From: Ailurus styani
Taxonomy: Eukaryota; Chordata; Mammalia; Carnivora; Ailuridae
Length of the DNA stretch: 64,000 bases
Direction of reading: 5' to 3'
Assembly (NCBI GenBank): GCA_002007465.1
Contig: LNAC01000110.1
Span: 398,298-462,297 of the forward strand
Positions within the stretch are counted from its first letter, which is position 1; each line of letters begins with the position of its first letter. A program made the position numbers and the translations under genes. Below the pieces are notes generated by a model, which had not been told where the DNA came from, did not search any database, and was given only the letters and a program-made list of their open reading frames with translations. Of this stretch, positions 22,329 through 34,735 are shown piece after piece.

Positions 22329-25300
22329 ACTTAGTCCTAAATGTTAAATTTTACAAGACTCAAACAAAAATGCAGAAAGATTATGCACTCAGATTCCTTC
22401 ACAATTCTCTTTAAGTTCTTGTCCCTCTTTAAAGAAACCAACCCAGAACTTGTATTCTGGGAGACATAGGAAGTGTGCTGATACCTTTAGAGAACACCCA
22501 GACAACCTTCACCTTTCATGCTCTGCTCTGGATGCCTCTCAGAACCAAATGGCATTCTACAAAGTGCTGTTTCAACTCCTTTTGTGAACCACACGCAGAG
22601 GGCAGATTTAGGCTAATGCTCCTCTGCACACAATTTACTATAAAATAATATTCGTCGCTACTATCACTATAACTTATGTTGCTGCCTTTTTCCTTTTCCT
22701 AAGTAATTCTTGATATTAATTTAGATCTAGGATAGGTTTTCTATGCTTTTAAATTGTCCCTAACTCTTAAGAGATGAGAACATTTAAATTTGTCCATGTT
22801 TACCAGCTTTCATAATCTTATTTGGAAATAGAAGACTGAATTGCCCATGGTGGTGCAGAAACCCGGTTCCTCTGACTTTGATGTAAGTTTACTGAGAAAA
22901 AAAAAATTCAAGATCTCAAAACTTCATATCAGAGATTCTAACCCTTGCTCTAAGTTATATTGGCTAGGGTAGTAAATTACCTAGTAAGAAATAACTTCTG
23001 CAAATCTCAGTCATGTGTACAATGTAAGTTCATCTCCTACATGCAGAGTCCACTTCAGAGTTCCTGGCCAGCATCATTCAGCAACCAAGGCTTTTCTTAT
23101 CCTTCCTTAAGGCATGGAAATCCCCTGCGGGATTTTCTGCATGCACTCAGCAAAGTGACGCGAAGAGTAAGCATGGGAATTGGTAGGAGAGTTTTTAATG
23201 GAGCAGGCCTGAAAGTCATACATTAATCTTATCCATGTTATATTAGACAGAATTTAGTTGTCTGGTGACATCAAACTTGAGAGAACACAGAGATAGCATC
23301 TAGCTGTGAGTCCTGGAAGAGCAAGCAAGTCTGAGCGAGTGTACAGCAGCTTCCACAGCAGAAGTCCTTCACTGAATACATTGCTAACATGTAGTGACAA
23401 ACTCATCCTGTGTCCTAAAATGATACCGAGGAGGTAAGGGAAAAATTTTCTCCCTTCTAAGTTGTACTGCCATCCTTAATGTAAAGAATTAAGATGAATC
23501 TTTCCTGTAATGTATTACAATATATTCTGAATTATTGCTGCCAGTAAAGGAGTTATTTCATTGTTAGAATGTGCATCAAAACTTGCCTTCCATAGTGTTA
23601 CATATATAGTTATGGAATAAAGATATTACCTCAATAGGAATTAAAAGAAATGCTAAGAAAAGATGATCTTTCAGAGAAATAAGCCTTGAGTAAAGTTAAC
23701 TTTTAAACCAAATTTCATTGTTATTACTGATTTTCGATTGAAGAAATGTAGTTGCTTGATTGACTTGTTTGATTTTTTTAAGCTAATGGGAAAGAGGTTT
23801 TTTATTACACAAGGATAATTACGGAAATTCAGAAATACAATCTATGTTCATCTTAGACTGTGGAAGACAGTATGAAAACCAAATCAAATGTGATATGAAA
23901 ATAATAAAATCATAATTTAAAATCTGGAGAATATACTTCTTAGAGGTTTATCCCCAGGAAAGCCAAGCTAGAATTACATAAATTAGAGCTCCAAAAACAT
24001 TCTTTTAAATATACAATTTAGAAGTGAAATAACCAAATCCAATTTAGAGGAAATATTCAAAAAGATTAATTTAAGATGTTTCACCAGAAATTCTTTACAT
24101 GTCCCAAGGGAACAAAATGTTTGAAACTATAATCCAGAAAAACTTTAAACTATGCAAGGAAATAGCTCCACTGTATATTTCTAATATTTTAGCTAATATG
24201 CACAATAAGACATTATAGATCAAGTAGCTTTAATGAACTCTCTTTATGGAATGCCTCCCTCCACCCTCCAGTTCCTGCAGGAGAAAGATAATCTGCTTGT
24301 CTGTCTTCTCTGAATGACCTCCTGAGCAAAAAGCAAATGATGTCTCCTTGGCTGCCTTTACAGTATCATTTTCCAGTCGGCAGCACTTAATTCTCCTCAT
24401 CCCTTTATTCATCCCAGCCCAGGCCAAGAATATTCTGGCGTATTTCACAACTAGAGGGTTGGATGGGTGGTGTCTGATAGTTTGTTCTTTGGAACGGTTA
24501 TGATTGCTGATGGAGTAATAATTCATTTGACCAGAAAGGCCAAAGAAAAAATTGGAGAGGCATGGGAAGCAGAACTGAGTTCAAGCAAAACAGTGTAGTA
24601 GGTGAGATTTATTTTCAGCATTTTTGATCACTTTCCGTGCACTAATTTCCCTCTTTAAGTTCCTCCTTGTGAGGCTCAGCTTGGCAGTAATCGCAGATAC
24701 TGCATTATAACCTGAACCTTTTCTTTGTTCTTTTACCTTGGGTATCATTCCATTCAGGCCGCCTCAATATCCCTGTTGATGTTTACTGACATAATCAGTT
24801 AAAATTCAGTAATTCGTGAATGCACATCCATGTTGCAGTGTTACTCTATCCACCATCATGAGTATTTTAACACAGACCTGTGGACATGAAAACTTAAATT
24901 TCTCTCTTAGAGGTGGAGAGAGAATTCTGAAGATGCAGGTGTAGGAGGACCACCCCATGGCCCTCAAATGTGAACTCGATCTGTACCACAGCTGTGGCCT
25001 TCTCCCATGACAGTGGGCCATTTTTACATCTTTGCTAACATGCAATGGGATAATGGGTTTGTATGAAAGGAACAATCTCCTATTAGATATTTATGTAATT
25101 CATGCTATAAGAAGACTGATTATCCTGTTACTTTAGATTACAATTAATCCTTTAGGGTGATGGTCCTTATTGCAAATGCCCACAGGAGCTAGGTAGGTAA
25201 AAAAAAAAAAGTGTGAATTTGGCGGCACATACTTCTATCTAGAAGTATTAAACTGTCATAAATATCATGCCAGCTAAATTAAGCATGTTTGCATCCTCTG

Positions 25301-26589
25301 CTCTAAGGTTCATAACAACAAAGCCACACCTCTGTGTTAAGAGGAAGCTTAAGAGATGGATGAAGTGATGTCTTAGATTCTTTACAAGGTAAGAATTAAG
25401 ATCCCGTTGGTGAGAGAAGATATTCCAGCACTCTTGGTCTTGCTGACAGAAGAAAGGTTAAGCTATCTAATCTAGAATTAAGAGAAGAAAGCTAATATCT
25501 GAATAGCAATATCCCATGTTTTAAAAATATATATCCATGGGTAAAGTAAATAGATGGTGAGATTCTGGGATTTTAAATTTTCTTCCTTATTATTTAACCT
25601 GTTTTCAAGTATCACATCATTAACAAATAGTGCTTTTTGGTCAGAAAAGAAAACAATGAAGTCTATGTTCATTAAGATTAATTTGTTAAAAAATGATTAA
25701 TTTGTTTAGAAGGCAACATTTATGCTGATATGTTTACAGCACCATGCCCAAGTGGCAAGCATCAGGATAGTTGCAACCACAGGGATGTGGGCCAGGCTGT
25801 GAGGACGTTTTCTGGAACTATGGGTGCTTGCACGAGTCTCCAGATAGGAGCACTCTGGTAAATGCCTCAGAGTCTGTGCTTTGCACGACAAATGGCTATT
25901 CTGCTTATACTTTGGTGTATTTTTAATTTTTTTCCCTGGTGATTTTGGAGGTCCAGCCCATCTAAACTATGCTAATGGAAACAAGAGAAAGAGACTTTGT
26001 CCATATTTGAGAAGGGTAGAAAAGGACAAACTCCTAGAAATGTAGCTGGCGGGCCTCTGCTATAACTGAAGGTCTTCCAGGAAGATAAAGTCTGCAAGAC
26101 CCTTGACCCCAATCTTTCCCCAAAGCCATGCTGGGGGTTCAGGATTTGCATTTTTCTTAAAGGGGAAGACAGTATTTCCTAAACCTGGAATAAGATGAGT
26201 CACACATGCTCTCAAAAGCCCTAGTATTTTATTTTCTTTCACTGTCCTTGGACATTCCTTTAGAAAAGAACTGTGAGACTCAGGCATAAGCCTCAACACA
26301 ACTACAGATGAGGTAACTTCACCTCCAAGAGGGAAAAATACTATGTAATTATTTTATGGGAGAGCCAAAGAGATTTCCTTTGGTGCCTTGACTACTGTTT
26401 CTGTCCATGGCCACAACTAAACAAAATAAGAAGTAGTAACTTGGTTTTTCAGATGGTTGATTGTACTAATTCATACCTTGCTCAGTTGCAGACCTAAAGC
26501 TTCAGGACCCTAGTGACATGCTTCCTAACTGCTCACTCGTCAACATATATACCTCTCAATCTGCTATTTAAGGCAGTCCGCAGTTGCCC
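22329..26589. other. long unassigned, repeat-poor sequence
   Basis: About 4.2 kb without a clear SINE, LINE or gene. Minus-strand frames of up to about 98 codons occur (24230-24526, 24806-25075) but are not gene-like. The segment 24240-24700 is less AT-rich and may be a conserved element (see findings). Confidence 0.4.
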
Positions 26590-27215
26590 CTGTATCAAAT
26601 TTCTATGAATGCATAACCACAACTAACCACAAATTTAGCAGATTAAAACAACACCAATTTATTATTTCATAGCTCTGTAGGTCAGAAATATAGGAAGGGG
26701 ATGGGGATCCCAGTCTGGGTCTCACAAGATCAAAGTGAAGGTGTCGGCCCACCTTCTCTTATCTAGAGAGTCCATGGGGAAACCTACTCCCAGGAGCATT
26801 CAGGTTTTTGGCAGAATTCAGTCTCATGCAGTTGTAGGACTAAGTTCATGTCTCCTTGCTGACTGTTAACCAGAGATTATTATCAGTTTCTAGTGGCTGC
26901 CCATATTCCTTGGCTGGCTGACTCTCCTACTTCAAAGCCAGGAGTAGTGCACTGAACTCTTCTTGTGCTTTGAAGGTCTCTGACTTCTGCCTTCTTCTCA
27001 CCACCGGAGAAAGATGCTCCCATGCTTTAAGAGCTCACATGCTTGCACTGGGCCCAATAAAATAATCCAGGATAAACTCTTTAAGATCAGCCTAGGACTA
27101 ACTTTAATGACATCAGCAAGGTCCCTTTTCTCCATGTGAAGTAACATATTCATAATTGTGATATTTCATCATATTCACAAGTTTCCAAGTATTAGAAAAT
27201 GGAATCTTGGGGTGG
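26590..27215 (+). repeat. old interspersed repeat, second copy of the 5451 family
   Basis: 'ACCACAAATTTAGCAGATTAAAACAACACC', 'AATTTATTATTTCATAGCTCTGTAGGTCAG', later 'AACATATTCATAATTGTGATAT' and 'ATATTCACAAGTTTCC'. This order is familiar from an abundant, probably LTR-derived old mammalian repeat. This copy is longer and better preserved than the one at 5451. Confidence 0.55.
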
Positions 27216-27299
27216 AGTGGTGGAATTTGAAGAATGCTACCTACCGAAGATGGTAACAAATACTATTTCAAGCCAAATCAGGACAACTCATTTCCTCAA

Positions 27300-27845
27300 A
27301 CCATTCCCATACTGTCCCGACTGGGTACCTTTTCCTACCTAGTTTCTTCTGCCTGGGATGCATCTTTCCCTTTACATTCCACCTACCTAGGTCCTGCTGA
27401 TGCTTCAAGGTCAACTTCAAAGGGCTCTTCCATCAAGAAATCTTCCCAGTGTGATCAGCAACCCCCACCACCAACAGGGTTTAATGTATACCTCTCCTTT
27501 GATCCTAATTACATTTTGCATTTAGTTTTGTTTTTATACTCTGTCTTCGATAATGTAAATTGATACAAATGCATGGAAGGCTGTGCATGTGTCCTCGTCA
27601 CCTTTGAGGACCTCTACCATTCACATCCTTATTACCAGTTCACATGTTCAATATGGTTTCTTCCGAAAAGAAAGATTTCATTCCTTTCTCCAAGGGACCA
27701 AAAGCTTGAACCTGCATGTAGGACCCCCCTGACTGGCTCTGTGTGTGCTGTCGTGGGTGCTCTTGGCCAGCACAGCACTTGGCACACTACAGTGGTTAAG
27801 TATTTCCCGACATGGCTGCCTCTAACGTGAAATGCCTTGCATACA
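27300..27845 (-). repeat. L2 3' end, antisense
   Basis: 'TTCTGCCTGGGATGCATCTTTCCC', 'GATGCTTCAAGGTCAACTTCAAAGGGC' and 'TCCATCAAGAAATCTTCCCAG' match the antisense L2 3' end. Overlapping plus-strand frames (27234-27563, 27573-27830) are accidents of this repeat. Confidence 0.6.
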
Positions 27846-27849
27846 GAGA

Positions 27850-28320
27850 GGTACTTCAGTCATTTATTTACTCATGTGACACAGGTTACAGAGTTAGTCA
27901 TTAGGCCGTGTGCCCTGTACAGGGATACCACTGTGAACAAAAGAGACCTCATGGAACATACAGTCTGCTGGGAAAGGCAGACATGATGGAAACAAGCACA
28001 GAAACACACGTATCCTTACAAAGTTTGGGAAGGAATCTAACTGAACAGTGAAAGATGCTGTTAGAGAAAATACCAGGGGACCTTACTGAAGGGGAAGGGC
28101 AAGTGGCACCTCCTTGAGAAAGTGACACTTAATCTGAAACTTGAAAGAACAGGGACTTTTCAGGAATAAACGCTGGTAAGAGCGATCCAGGCAACGACAC
28201 GTAAGTAGGGGAGATGATATGGAGTGAAGCTAGAGAAGTAGAAAGTCAGGTCGTTCAGAGTCTCATAGGAACATGTTTAAGGATTTGGGTTTTAATTTAA
28301 GGGCTACTACAGTTATTGAA
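27850..28320 (+). repeat. L2 3' half, sense
   Basis: 'GGGATACCACTGTGAACAAAAGAGACC', 'CATGGAACATACAGTCTGCTGGG', 'GAGAAAGTGACACTTAATCTGAAAC' and 'AAGAGCGATCCAGGCAA' follow the L2 consensus. It sits head to head with the antisense L2 immediately before it. Confidence 0.7.
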
Positions 28321-28663
28321 ATTAAAGTTTTAAGTTAAAAAGCACAGTGGCTAGACTCGTTTCAAAAGAAATGAGCAATAGTGTGGTGATGGATTGGAAG
28401 AACCACCCAGCAAAGAAGGGTCATGCTAACACGTTGTGGGGCCATGGCAACTACCCAGGGGACTGGTCCTCTTCAAGTATCTGTGACATGTGGACCTTTC
28501 GACCTAATGGACTCCTGACCAATGACATTGGTTTAAAGACATTAAAAATGTTACACGACAATATTTTTCTGGAAGCTCAAAATATGTGTTGGTCAGTACA
28601 AATGATCTGACTTGTAATGTTTATGTGACGCAATTAAATTGCATGTGTAAAATAACTAACATT
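28321..28663. other. unassigned sequence
   Basis: Contains an 87-codon plus frame (28347-28610). The composition looks peptide-like but no domain is recognised, and there is no exon context. It may be the diverged end of the preceding L2. Confidence 0.3.
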
Positions 28664-28889
28664 GGGGTTCCTGGGTGGCTCAGTCAGTTAAGCACAGGAC
28701 TCTTAATTTTGTCTCAGGTCATGATCTCAGAGTTGTGAGATCAAGCCCTGCGTTGGCCTCTATGCTGAGCATGGAGCCTACTTAAGATTCTCTCCTTCTC
28801 CCTCTGCCCCTCCCCACCATTCTCTCTCTCTCTCTTTTTCTCTCTCTCACTACCTCTCTCAGAAATAAGAAAAGAACGTAAAGGAAAAG
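28664..28889 (+). mobile_element. CAN SINE, sense, with expanded pentanucleotide tail
   Basis: 'GGGGTTCCTGGGTGGCTCAG', 'GTTGTGAGATCAAGCCCTGCG' and a long CT tract. In place of an (AAAT)n tail it ends in A/G-rich sequence that grades into the GGAAA array. An old copy with several head substitutions. Confidence 0.92.
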
Positions 28890-28953
28890 AAAGGAAAGGA
28901 AAGGAAAGGAAAGGAAAGGAAAGGAAAGGAAAGGAAAGGAAAGGAAAGGAAAG
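28890..28953 (+). repeat. (GGAAA)n microsatellite
   Basis: About 12 near-perfect GGAAA units directly downstream of the SINE, grown from its A-rich tail. Likely length-variable. Confidence 0.95.
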
Positions 28954-31580
28954 AAAAATACTTAGCACTTCAACTGGTCTATGGTAAGTAATCAAAACTA
29001 CTAACTTCCTTGTGTCTCTTCTTTATATGATCCTCCCCAGAACATGACATATTGGTGCCACTTCATTTAAACTACGATTTCCTAAACAAACAAAACAAAA
29101 CAAAAGCTGCTATTTCCTCATCAGAAACCAAACATAGTCCCATATTCAAAGTGTTTAAATTTTAAGAATCTCAATACCAAAGGAAATTTCCAAAGTCCAT
29201 CAAAGTTATATTATTTACCTACACACCTAAGTGGATTATTTAAATCAATAAAGTCACCATACAATCACTATGAACATGATTCCTAAAAAGGGTAAAGCCC
29301 TAGTGAGCATTCCTCTGAGCTGGCTGCATTCTCCACTGCACTGAGTTCAGAGTCAGTAAGACAGAAGTGATAAATGAGTTAGCATGACCCAATATCAATA
29401 AATACTCTGTCCACATGGGTTTTATCCAAGGCAGTTCAAAAATTTTGAGGAGGAAAAAATAGGCCAGTGGCAGTGATCCTGGAAAACCAGAATATTTTGG
29501 AAAAGTTCTGAAAGACCTATAATCAGAATAACATCCAAAGAGAATAAAGTAGGTGAAATTAGAAAGACCGAACTACAAATTGTGAAGAAAATCAGTGTGA
29601 TTGGCACACTAAATAAATTCCTGTTGAAATAGGAGTGTAGCAATTTTCCTGATGATTACACATGTGAAGTATTAGAGATTTCAGTTGGTTTACAAATTGA
29701 TGCAGTTATTGATTATAGATCAGTTCTTCCAATATGCCAGAAATCTTTCACTTAATTCCTCCTCCAAATTGAATCTCCATCCTTCTCCACCTTGCTCACT
29801 ATCTAGCATGGATTACGTCAATGGGCTCCCAAGTCTTCTGGCTTCTAGTGTGGTTTGGCCAGCAGGAAGCTGAGAGTGGGAGGGAATTAAGGACAGAATA
29901 TTGTTTTCCTGATTCCCATGCTGTTAATTTGACCGGAGGCAGCCTGCGTCCCTTGACAGAAGATCACTTAGCCACTCTAGGTGGCTGCTCCATGAGACAC
30001 ACTCTCCTTTAGAGTTCCAGTAATATCTTCCTTCCATTGTACGGGTGATGAAAGCTTGCTTCTGCTAACTCCATAGGTTTCTGTACCATGTCTCTGTCTC
30101 CCCACCACCACCACCACATACACACCGTTGTAATTATAAATATACTTTTATAAATAAACTCTTCTCCAGTTATGCTAATTTGAATGAGGCATCTTTTCCA
30201 TTTGAGATCCTGCCTGATATCCACAATTCCTGACAAACTCCACTTGCACCAGACCTATGTTTCCAAACTTCAGCTATTCACATAAGGACTCTGTGGCCAG
30301 AGAAGTCTAAGCAACTGATCTTTGTTTTTGTGCCATAACACTGAGTGCAGAAACATCTTTGAACCAGATTTGGCCAGGGTGGGGAGAAGGTGATAAATGG
30401 GGCTGTGTTCCTGGCCTGAGTGTTCTGTGCTAACATGTGCTCTGTAGTCACACTGTATACCGTATGGCGCTGAAAGTGAGGAGGTGCACCTGGCACCTCA
30501 GGATGAGGGGGAATTCAGCACACAGCCAAACTAGCCCACCTCCAAGTGGCTCCAGTCACCCGTATTCAAGGTGGAGCTGGAGGGGTGCTGAGCTTCTCAA
30601 AGCTCTGATGTGACCTTCAGTGATTCATGTTATCACCTGAAACAGCATGACCCCTGGAAGAAGACTTTGAGGTCTAGAAGCTTATACAACTATAAGACCG
30701 GAAAAATGTTGCTCATTTTTCTGTTCTTAACTGTGACTGTTCTGGCTTCATCCTCTATCATGTGACTGTGCAAACTTTGTCTAACATGCCTCAGTGTTGC
30801 CTGAGTCTTCTCTCACCATCACCCTATTCTTGACTCTGTCAACAGAGCAGTCACATGATTAACATCACTTATTATTTATGCCTGATCTACACACCTCTTT
30901 TCAATTGATTTTAAATCCACCCCTTAATTTTTTTAAAAAATATTACAATATGTAAAATATCACTAAAATCAAAGATTTGACATGCTAGTTGTGTGACTTC
31001 TTATACACATTAAGATAAATACACAACATTGTTCGGATTCTGCTGATGTAGCACGTTAAGTACTAGGATTACCCTTTCGTTGAAATCAACTGAAGGTCTC
31101 AGATTAAAAAAAAAAAAAGATTTTTAAATCTTCATAAAAGCACAGATGTGCTGGCAGAAAAGTGAACAATTCCCAGATGCTGCCCAAACCTGGGTTTTCA
31201 CAGCCTTATGATAGGCAGAAATAAGAGATAAGCTTCAAAGCCTAGTCAAAAAGGGGATTCTAAGAGAAGGTTTCCTCTGCTTATAAAAACTTGTTCTCTC
31301 CAGTTGTAAACCATTTGGAGATGAGTAGAAACAAATTCTCCTCTACTTAGACCCTGAGAAATGGGGGTGGGAAAGTTGTTGTTGAAAATATGGCAACAGA
31401 AGGTAGCCTTCTTCCACCTGCCCTTATTCTACTGAGGCAGACCAAAAATCCATAAATGTGATTCAGAGTGATCCAGAAAGTGTAATCTTCTCACATGGTT
31501 AGCTGAAGCAAACACAATCCTATCTGGAGGACTCACTTGAATCAAAGGCCTCAAAAAATTTCTTGAAATACATTGACAAC
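28954..31580. other. unassigned non-coding sequence
   Basis: No gene or named repeat recognised with confidence. A short (CCA)n run lies at about 30101-30117. The minus-strand frame at 30009-30236 just reads through it. Confidence 0.4.
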
Positions 31581-31596
31581 AAAAATGAGCACATCA

Positions 31597-31764
31597 GGGG
31601 CTCCTGGGCGGCTCAGTTGGTTAAGTGTCTGCCTTTGGCTCAGGTCATGATCCCAGGGTCTTGGGATAGAGCCCAGCATCAGGCTCCCTGCTCTCCTTCT
31701 GCCGCTCCCCCTGCTTGTGTGCACACACTCTCTCTCTGTCAAATAAATAAATAATTCTTTTTTT
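31597..31764 (+). mobile_element. CAN SINE, sense, internally shortened
   Basis: 'GGGGCTCCTGGGCGGCTCAG', 'GGGTCTTGGGATAGAGCCC' and the tail 'TCAAATAAATAAATAA'. At 168 bp it is shorter than its neighbours because the segment between 'GGCTCCCTGCTC' and the CT tract is reduced. The TSD 'AAAAATGAGC(A)CATCA' (31581-31596) matches 31765-31780 with one difference. Confidence 0.96.
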
Positions 31765-31794
31765 AAAAATGAGCAAATCATAGGCAAAAATAAC

Positions 31795-32312
31795 TAACCA
31801 CTCAAAGAAATAAAGCTCCCTGAGGAAGAATAAAAGAAAGGTCAGAAATACAGGAAATTTAGAAATGAAAAATATAGGACACAGATTCTGAAAACCTTAT
31901 ACTTAACCATGTTTGCAGAAATAAAAGACCTTCCTGGAAATATATGTAGGGATCAAGAAACAATAAGAAATGACCAAGCAGATCTTTAAAAATCAAATAA
32001 AATTTCCAGAAATGAAAAATTAATGATAAAAACTATAAATGTATGTGTTTAATATCACTTTATACCTATGTTAAAAGGTAACTGGTTAAATGAAAGATAG
32101 ATCTGGCTATCCAGAATGTATCATAAAGAGGCCAAGAGAAAATATAAAAGAGAAAACAAGAGTAAAACTAGAGTAAGAAGTCTAACACACATTAAGACAC
32201 ACTTCCATATGGAGAAAAAAGAAAAAAACAAAATGAGCCAGAAATAATGATTTGAAGATAATAATATTTGAGATGTATCAAAACTGATGGAAGACATCAA
32301 CCCTCTCATTCA
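31795..32312 (+). repeat. old L1M/HAL1-type fragment, sense
   Basis: A-rich sequence typical of sense-strand L1 ('GAAATAAAAGACCTTCCTGG', 'AAAATTTCCAGAAATGAAAA'). It continues beyond the SINE at 32324 into recognisable ORF2. Confidence 0.5.
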
Positions 32313-32323
32313 AATCCTAACAA

Positions 32324-32560
32324 GTGGCACCTGGGTGGCTCAGTCAGTTAAGTGTCCAACTCTTGATTTTGGCTCAGGTTATGATCTCAGGGTCATGAGA
32401 CTGATCCCCTCATCGGGCTCTATGCTGGGACTAGAGCCTGCTTCAGATTCTTTCTTTTCCTCTCCCTCTGCCCTACCCCTCTGCCCTTCTCCCCTGCCCC
32501 CCCATGCTTATTTTCTCTCACTCCGATAAAATAAATAAATAAAATCTTCAAAAAAAAAAA
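32324..32560 (+). mobile_element. CAN SINE, sense, inserted in L1
   Basis: 'GTGGCACCTGGGTGGCTCAG', 'CATGAGACTGATCCCCTCATCGGGC', a long C/T-rich spacer and the tail 'AAATAAATAAATAAAATC'. The short TSD 'CCTAACAA' flanks it (32316-32323 and 32561-32568). Confidence 0.94.
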
Positions 32561-33770
32561 CCTAACAAATGCCAAGCAGGATAAATTAAATCAATATTCA
32601 GACTTACCATAATGAAACTTCAAACACCAAAGAAAAAGAGAAAGGATTAAGAATCACCAGAATGAAAAAGAAAAAAAGAAAAAACAAAAACCATATTATT
32701 TCTAAATGAACAACTGTTACAGTGAATAGATGATACACAGAACATAGGTGTCAACCTAGAATTACAATACTAGCCAACATTTTTTAAGAAGGAAATTAAA
32801 GATGTTTTCAGGCAAATCAAAACTGAGAAAGTTTGGTAGCTATTGATCTTACTAAAAGAAAATTCTAAAGTATGTTTAGCAGCTATAAGAAAATTAGTGA
32901 GATTTTCAAAAAAGAAATAACAGAAAACAAAAAATCAAAAGCAATCCTGTAATAATTCATAAAAATAAAGCTTTCATAAAATTGATCAAGAGAAATAGGG
33001 TAAAAGCTCTAAAATAATGCATAGAGAAGGATAAATACAAAGAAAAGAGACATTAATAAAATAAACCATAAGAGAATACCACGAACCACTCTAAACCAAT
33101 AGATTTTAAAACTTGAAAGAAATGATCAATTCTCCCCAAAAATTATAACATAAGGAAATGAGCTCAAAATATTTTAAAAAACCAGAAAAGCCTTTAACCT
33201 TTAAAGAAACGGTATTGGGAGTTAAAAATCTTTTAATAATAACAAAAGGAATTGCTACCAGGACCAAAAAGACAGGCATATTTTCACTTATATTTAAGAA
33301 TGAGGTGAACTTTCTCTCACACTGCTGCAAAGAACTAAAACACTGGAAAGATTCTAAAATCATTGCATGAGGTTACTAGAACCTCAAATACCAAATCTTA
33401 CAAGGACAGCACATGAGCAGAAAATTATAGACCAACCTTAAGAAATTCTAATAAAATATTAGCAAACTGATTCCAACAATGCATACCACACAATATACCA
33501 CGACCGAGTGAGTTTCATCACTGTAATGCAAGCTGGATTTAATATTATAAAATCTATTGCTAGAGTTTACCACTATCATAATGAAGAAAAAATCTTACGT
33601 TTATCCCAGCATATACAGGAAGAGCATTTGATAAAATACAATACCATTCAAAACCAAACTCTCAACAGAGTAGAAATGAAAGAGGAACTCCTTAGGAACT
33701 CCTTAACTTGTTGATGTCTATACCAAAAATCTACAGTGAGCAGCACCACTAAGAGTGAAATAGAAGGAAT
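32561..33770 (+). repeat. old L1 ORF2 fragment, sense
   Basis: Sense ORF2-like order: 'ACAAGGACAGCACATGAGCAGAAAATTATAGACC', 'AATATTAGCAAACTGATTCCAACAATGC', 'CCACGACCGAGTGAGTTTCATC', 'AAGAGCATTTGATAAAATACAA', 'CTACAGTGAGCAGCAC'. Stops and frameshifts break the reverse transcriptase frame; the longest piece is about 70 codons. Confidence 0.8.
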
Positions 33771-34499
33771 TCTTCCATTAGTCACCATCCCTTGGACCAA
33801 GAAACCACCCTCGCTGCTAGAGCCCAGCCAAATGCCCAAGGTGAATGTCCAATGGGTGCGTGTGATGCACTGGGGATGGCAAAAGGGCACTTTGAGAAAT
33901 CACTCTCAATTTTCAATAAGTTATCATCACTTTCACAAGCAGAACAGTGTCTTTCATTTCCCGGCCCTGTATGTTACCCCAACACCCCCACATGTCAGAT
34001 GTGACTTTACCTCCATGACTCAGAGCACCAGCAGCCATTGGGTACCCACCAGTCTCCAAGAAGAGTGGTTGTTTTTGTGGAGATTGAAAGTACAGATGGA
34101 GCTCTTAGAGTTTGCCTTCTACATGTTCCATGCCATGTAGGAATCCCAGAAAGTCGCCTCATAGGCGAATACTGAAAAGGCTGCTGGTGCTTTCCCTTCT
34201 TTCTGCTCCCTCTCCTGAGCACCCTGTAGACCCTGAGGGGTTTCTAAACATTTCATAAGATCCTCCTCCAATTCACTCTCATTACTGTCTCCCAAGCAGC
34301 CCAGAAGCCACAATGCCTTCGGAGAGTCAGCTTCATCTCACCCCAACAGGTCTCGAACAAGGATAAAAACAGTTCAGATAGATCTCCTTTGGGGGTTATA
34401 ACAGGTCTTTGGAGCAGCTGTAGGCTGAAGAACATGCTCAGCAATCCTAAATGTGCACCCACAAGTCCAGGGAACCACAAAAGTTAACACCAACAGTTC
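33771..34499. other. unassigned sequence
   Basis: A 134-codon plus frame (33736-34140) starts inside the L1 and runs into this interval. It has no recognisable domain, and overlapping frames exist on both strands, so I do not call it a gene. Confidence 0.4.
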
Positions 34500-34735
34500 A
34501 TGTTTATTGACTTACTACATGCCCCACATTGTTCTAACCGCTGTAATTCATTTATTCCTCACACAAACCCTATGACATGAGTACTAGTATTGATCTCATT
34601 TTATAGAGAAAACAACCCAGGAACAGATGGGCTAAGTCACCTGCCCAAGGTTATACTGATAACAACTGGCAGAGACAGGACTTATAGCAACTGAGAGCTT
34701 ACACTCTGAACCCCTGAGCTAGATCTCAAGAAACA
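34500..34735 (-). repeat. MIR/L2-type repeat, antisense
   Basis: 'TATTGACTTACTACATGCCCCACATTGTTC', 'ATTTATTCCTCACACAAACCCTATGACATG', 'GATCTCATTTTATAGAGAAAACAACCC', 'GGGCTAAGTCACCTGCCCAAGGTTATAC', and 'TCTGAACCCCTGAGCTAG': the typical antisense MIR sequence order. Confidence 0.8.

Noticed and set aside
27234..27830. Two consecutive plus frames of 109 and 85 codons
   Set aside because: They lie in antisense L2 3' sequence. The openness is accidental.
33736..34140. 134-codon plus-strand frame
   Set aside because: It begins within decayed L1 ORF2 and runs into unrelated sequence. Overlapping frames are open on both strands.
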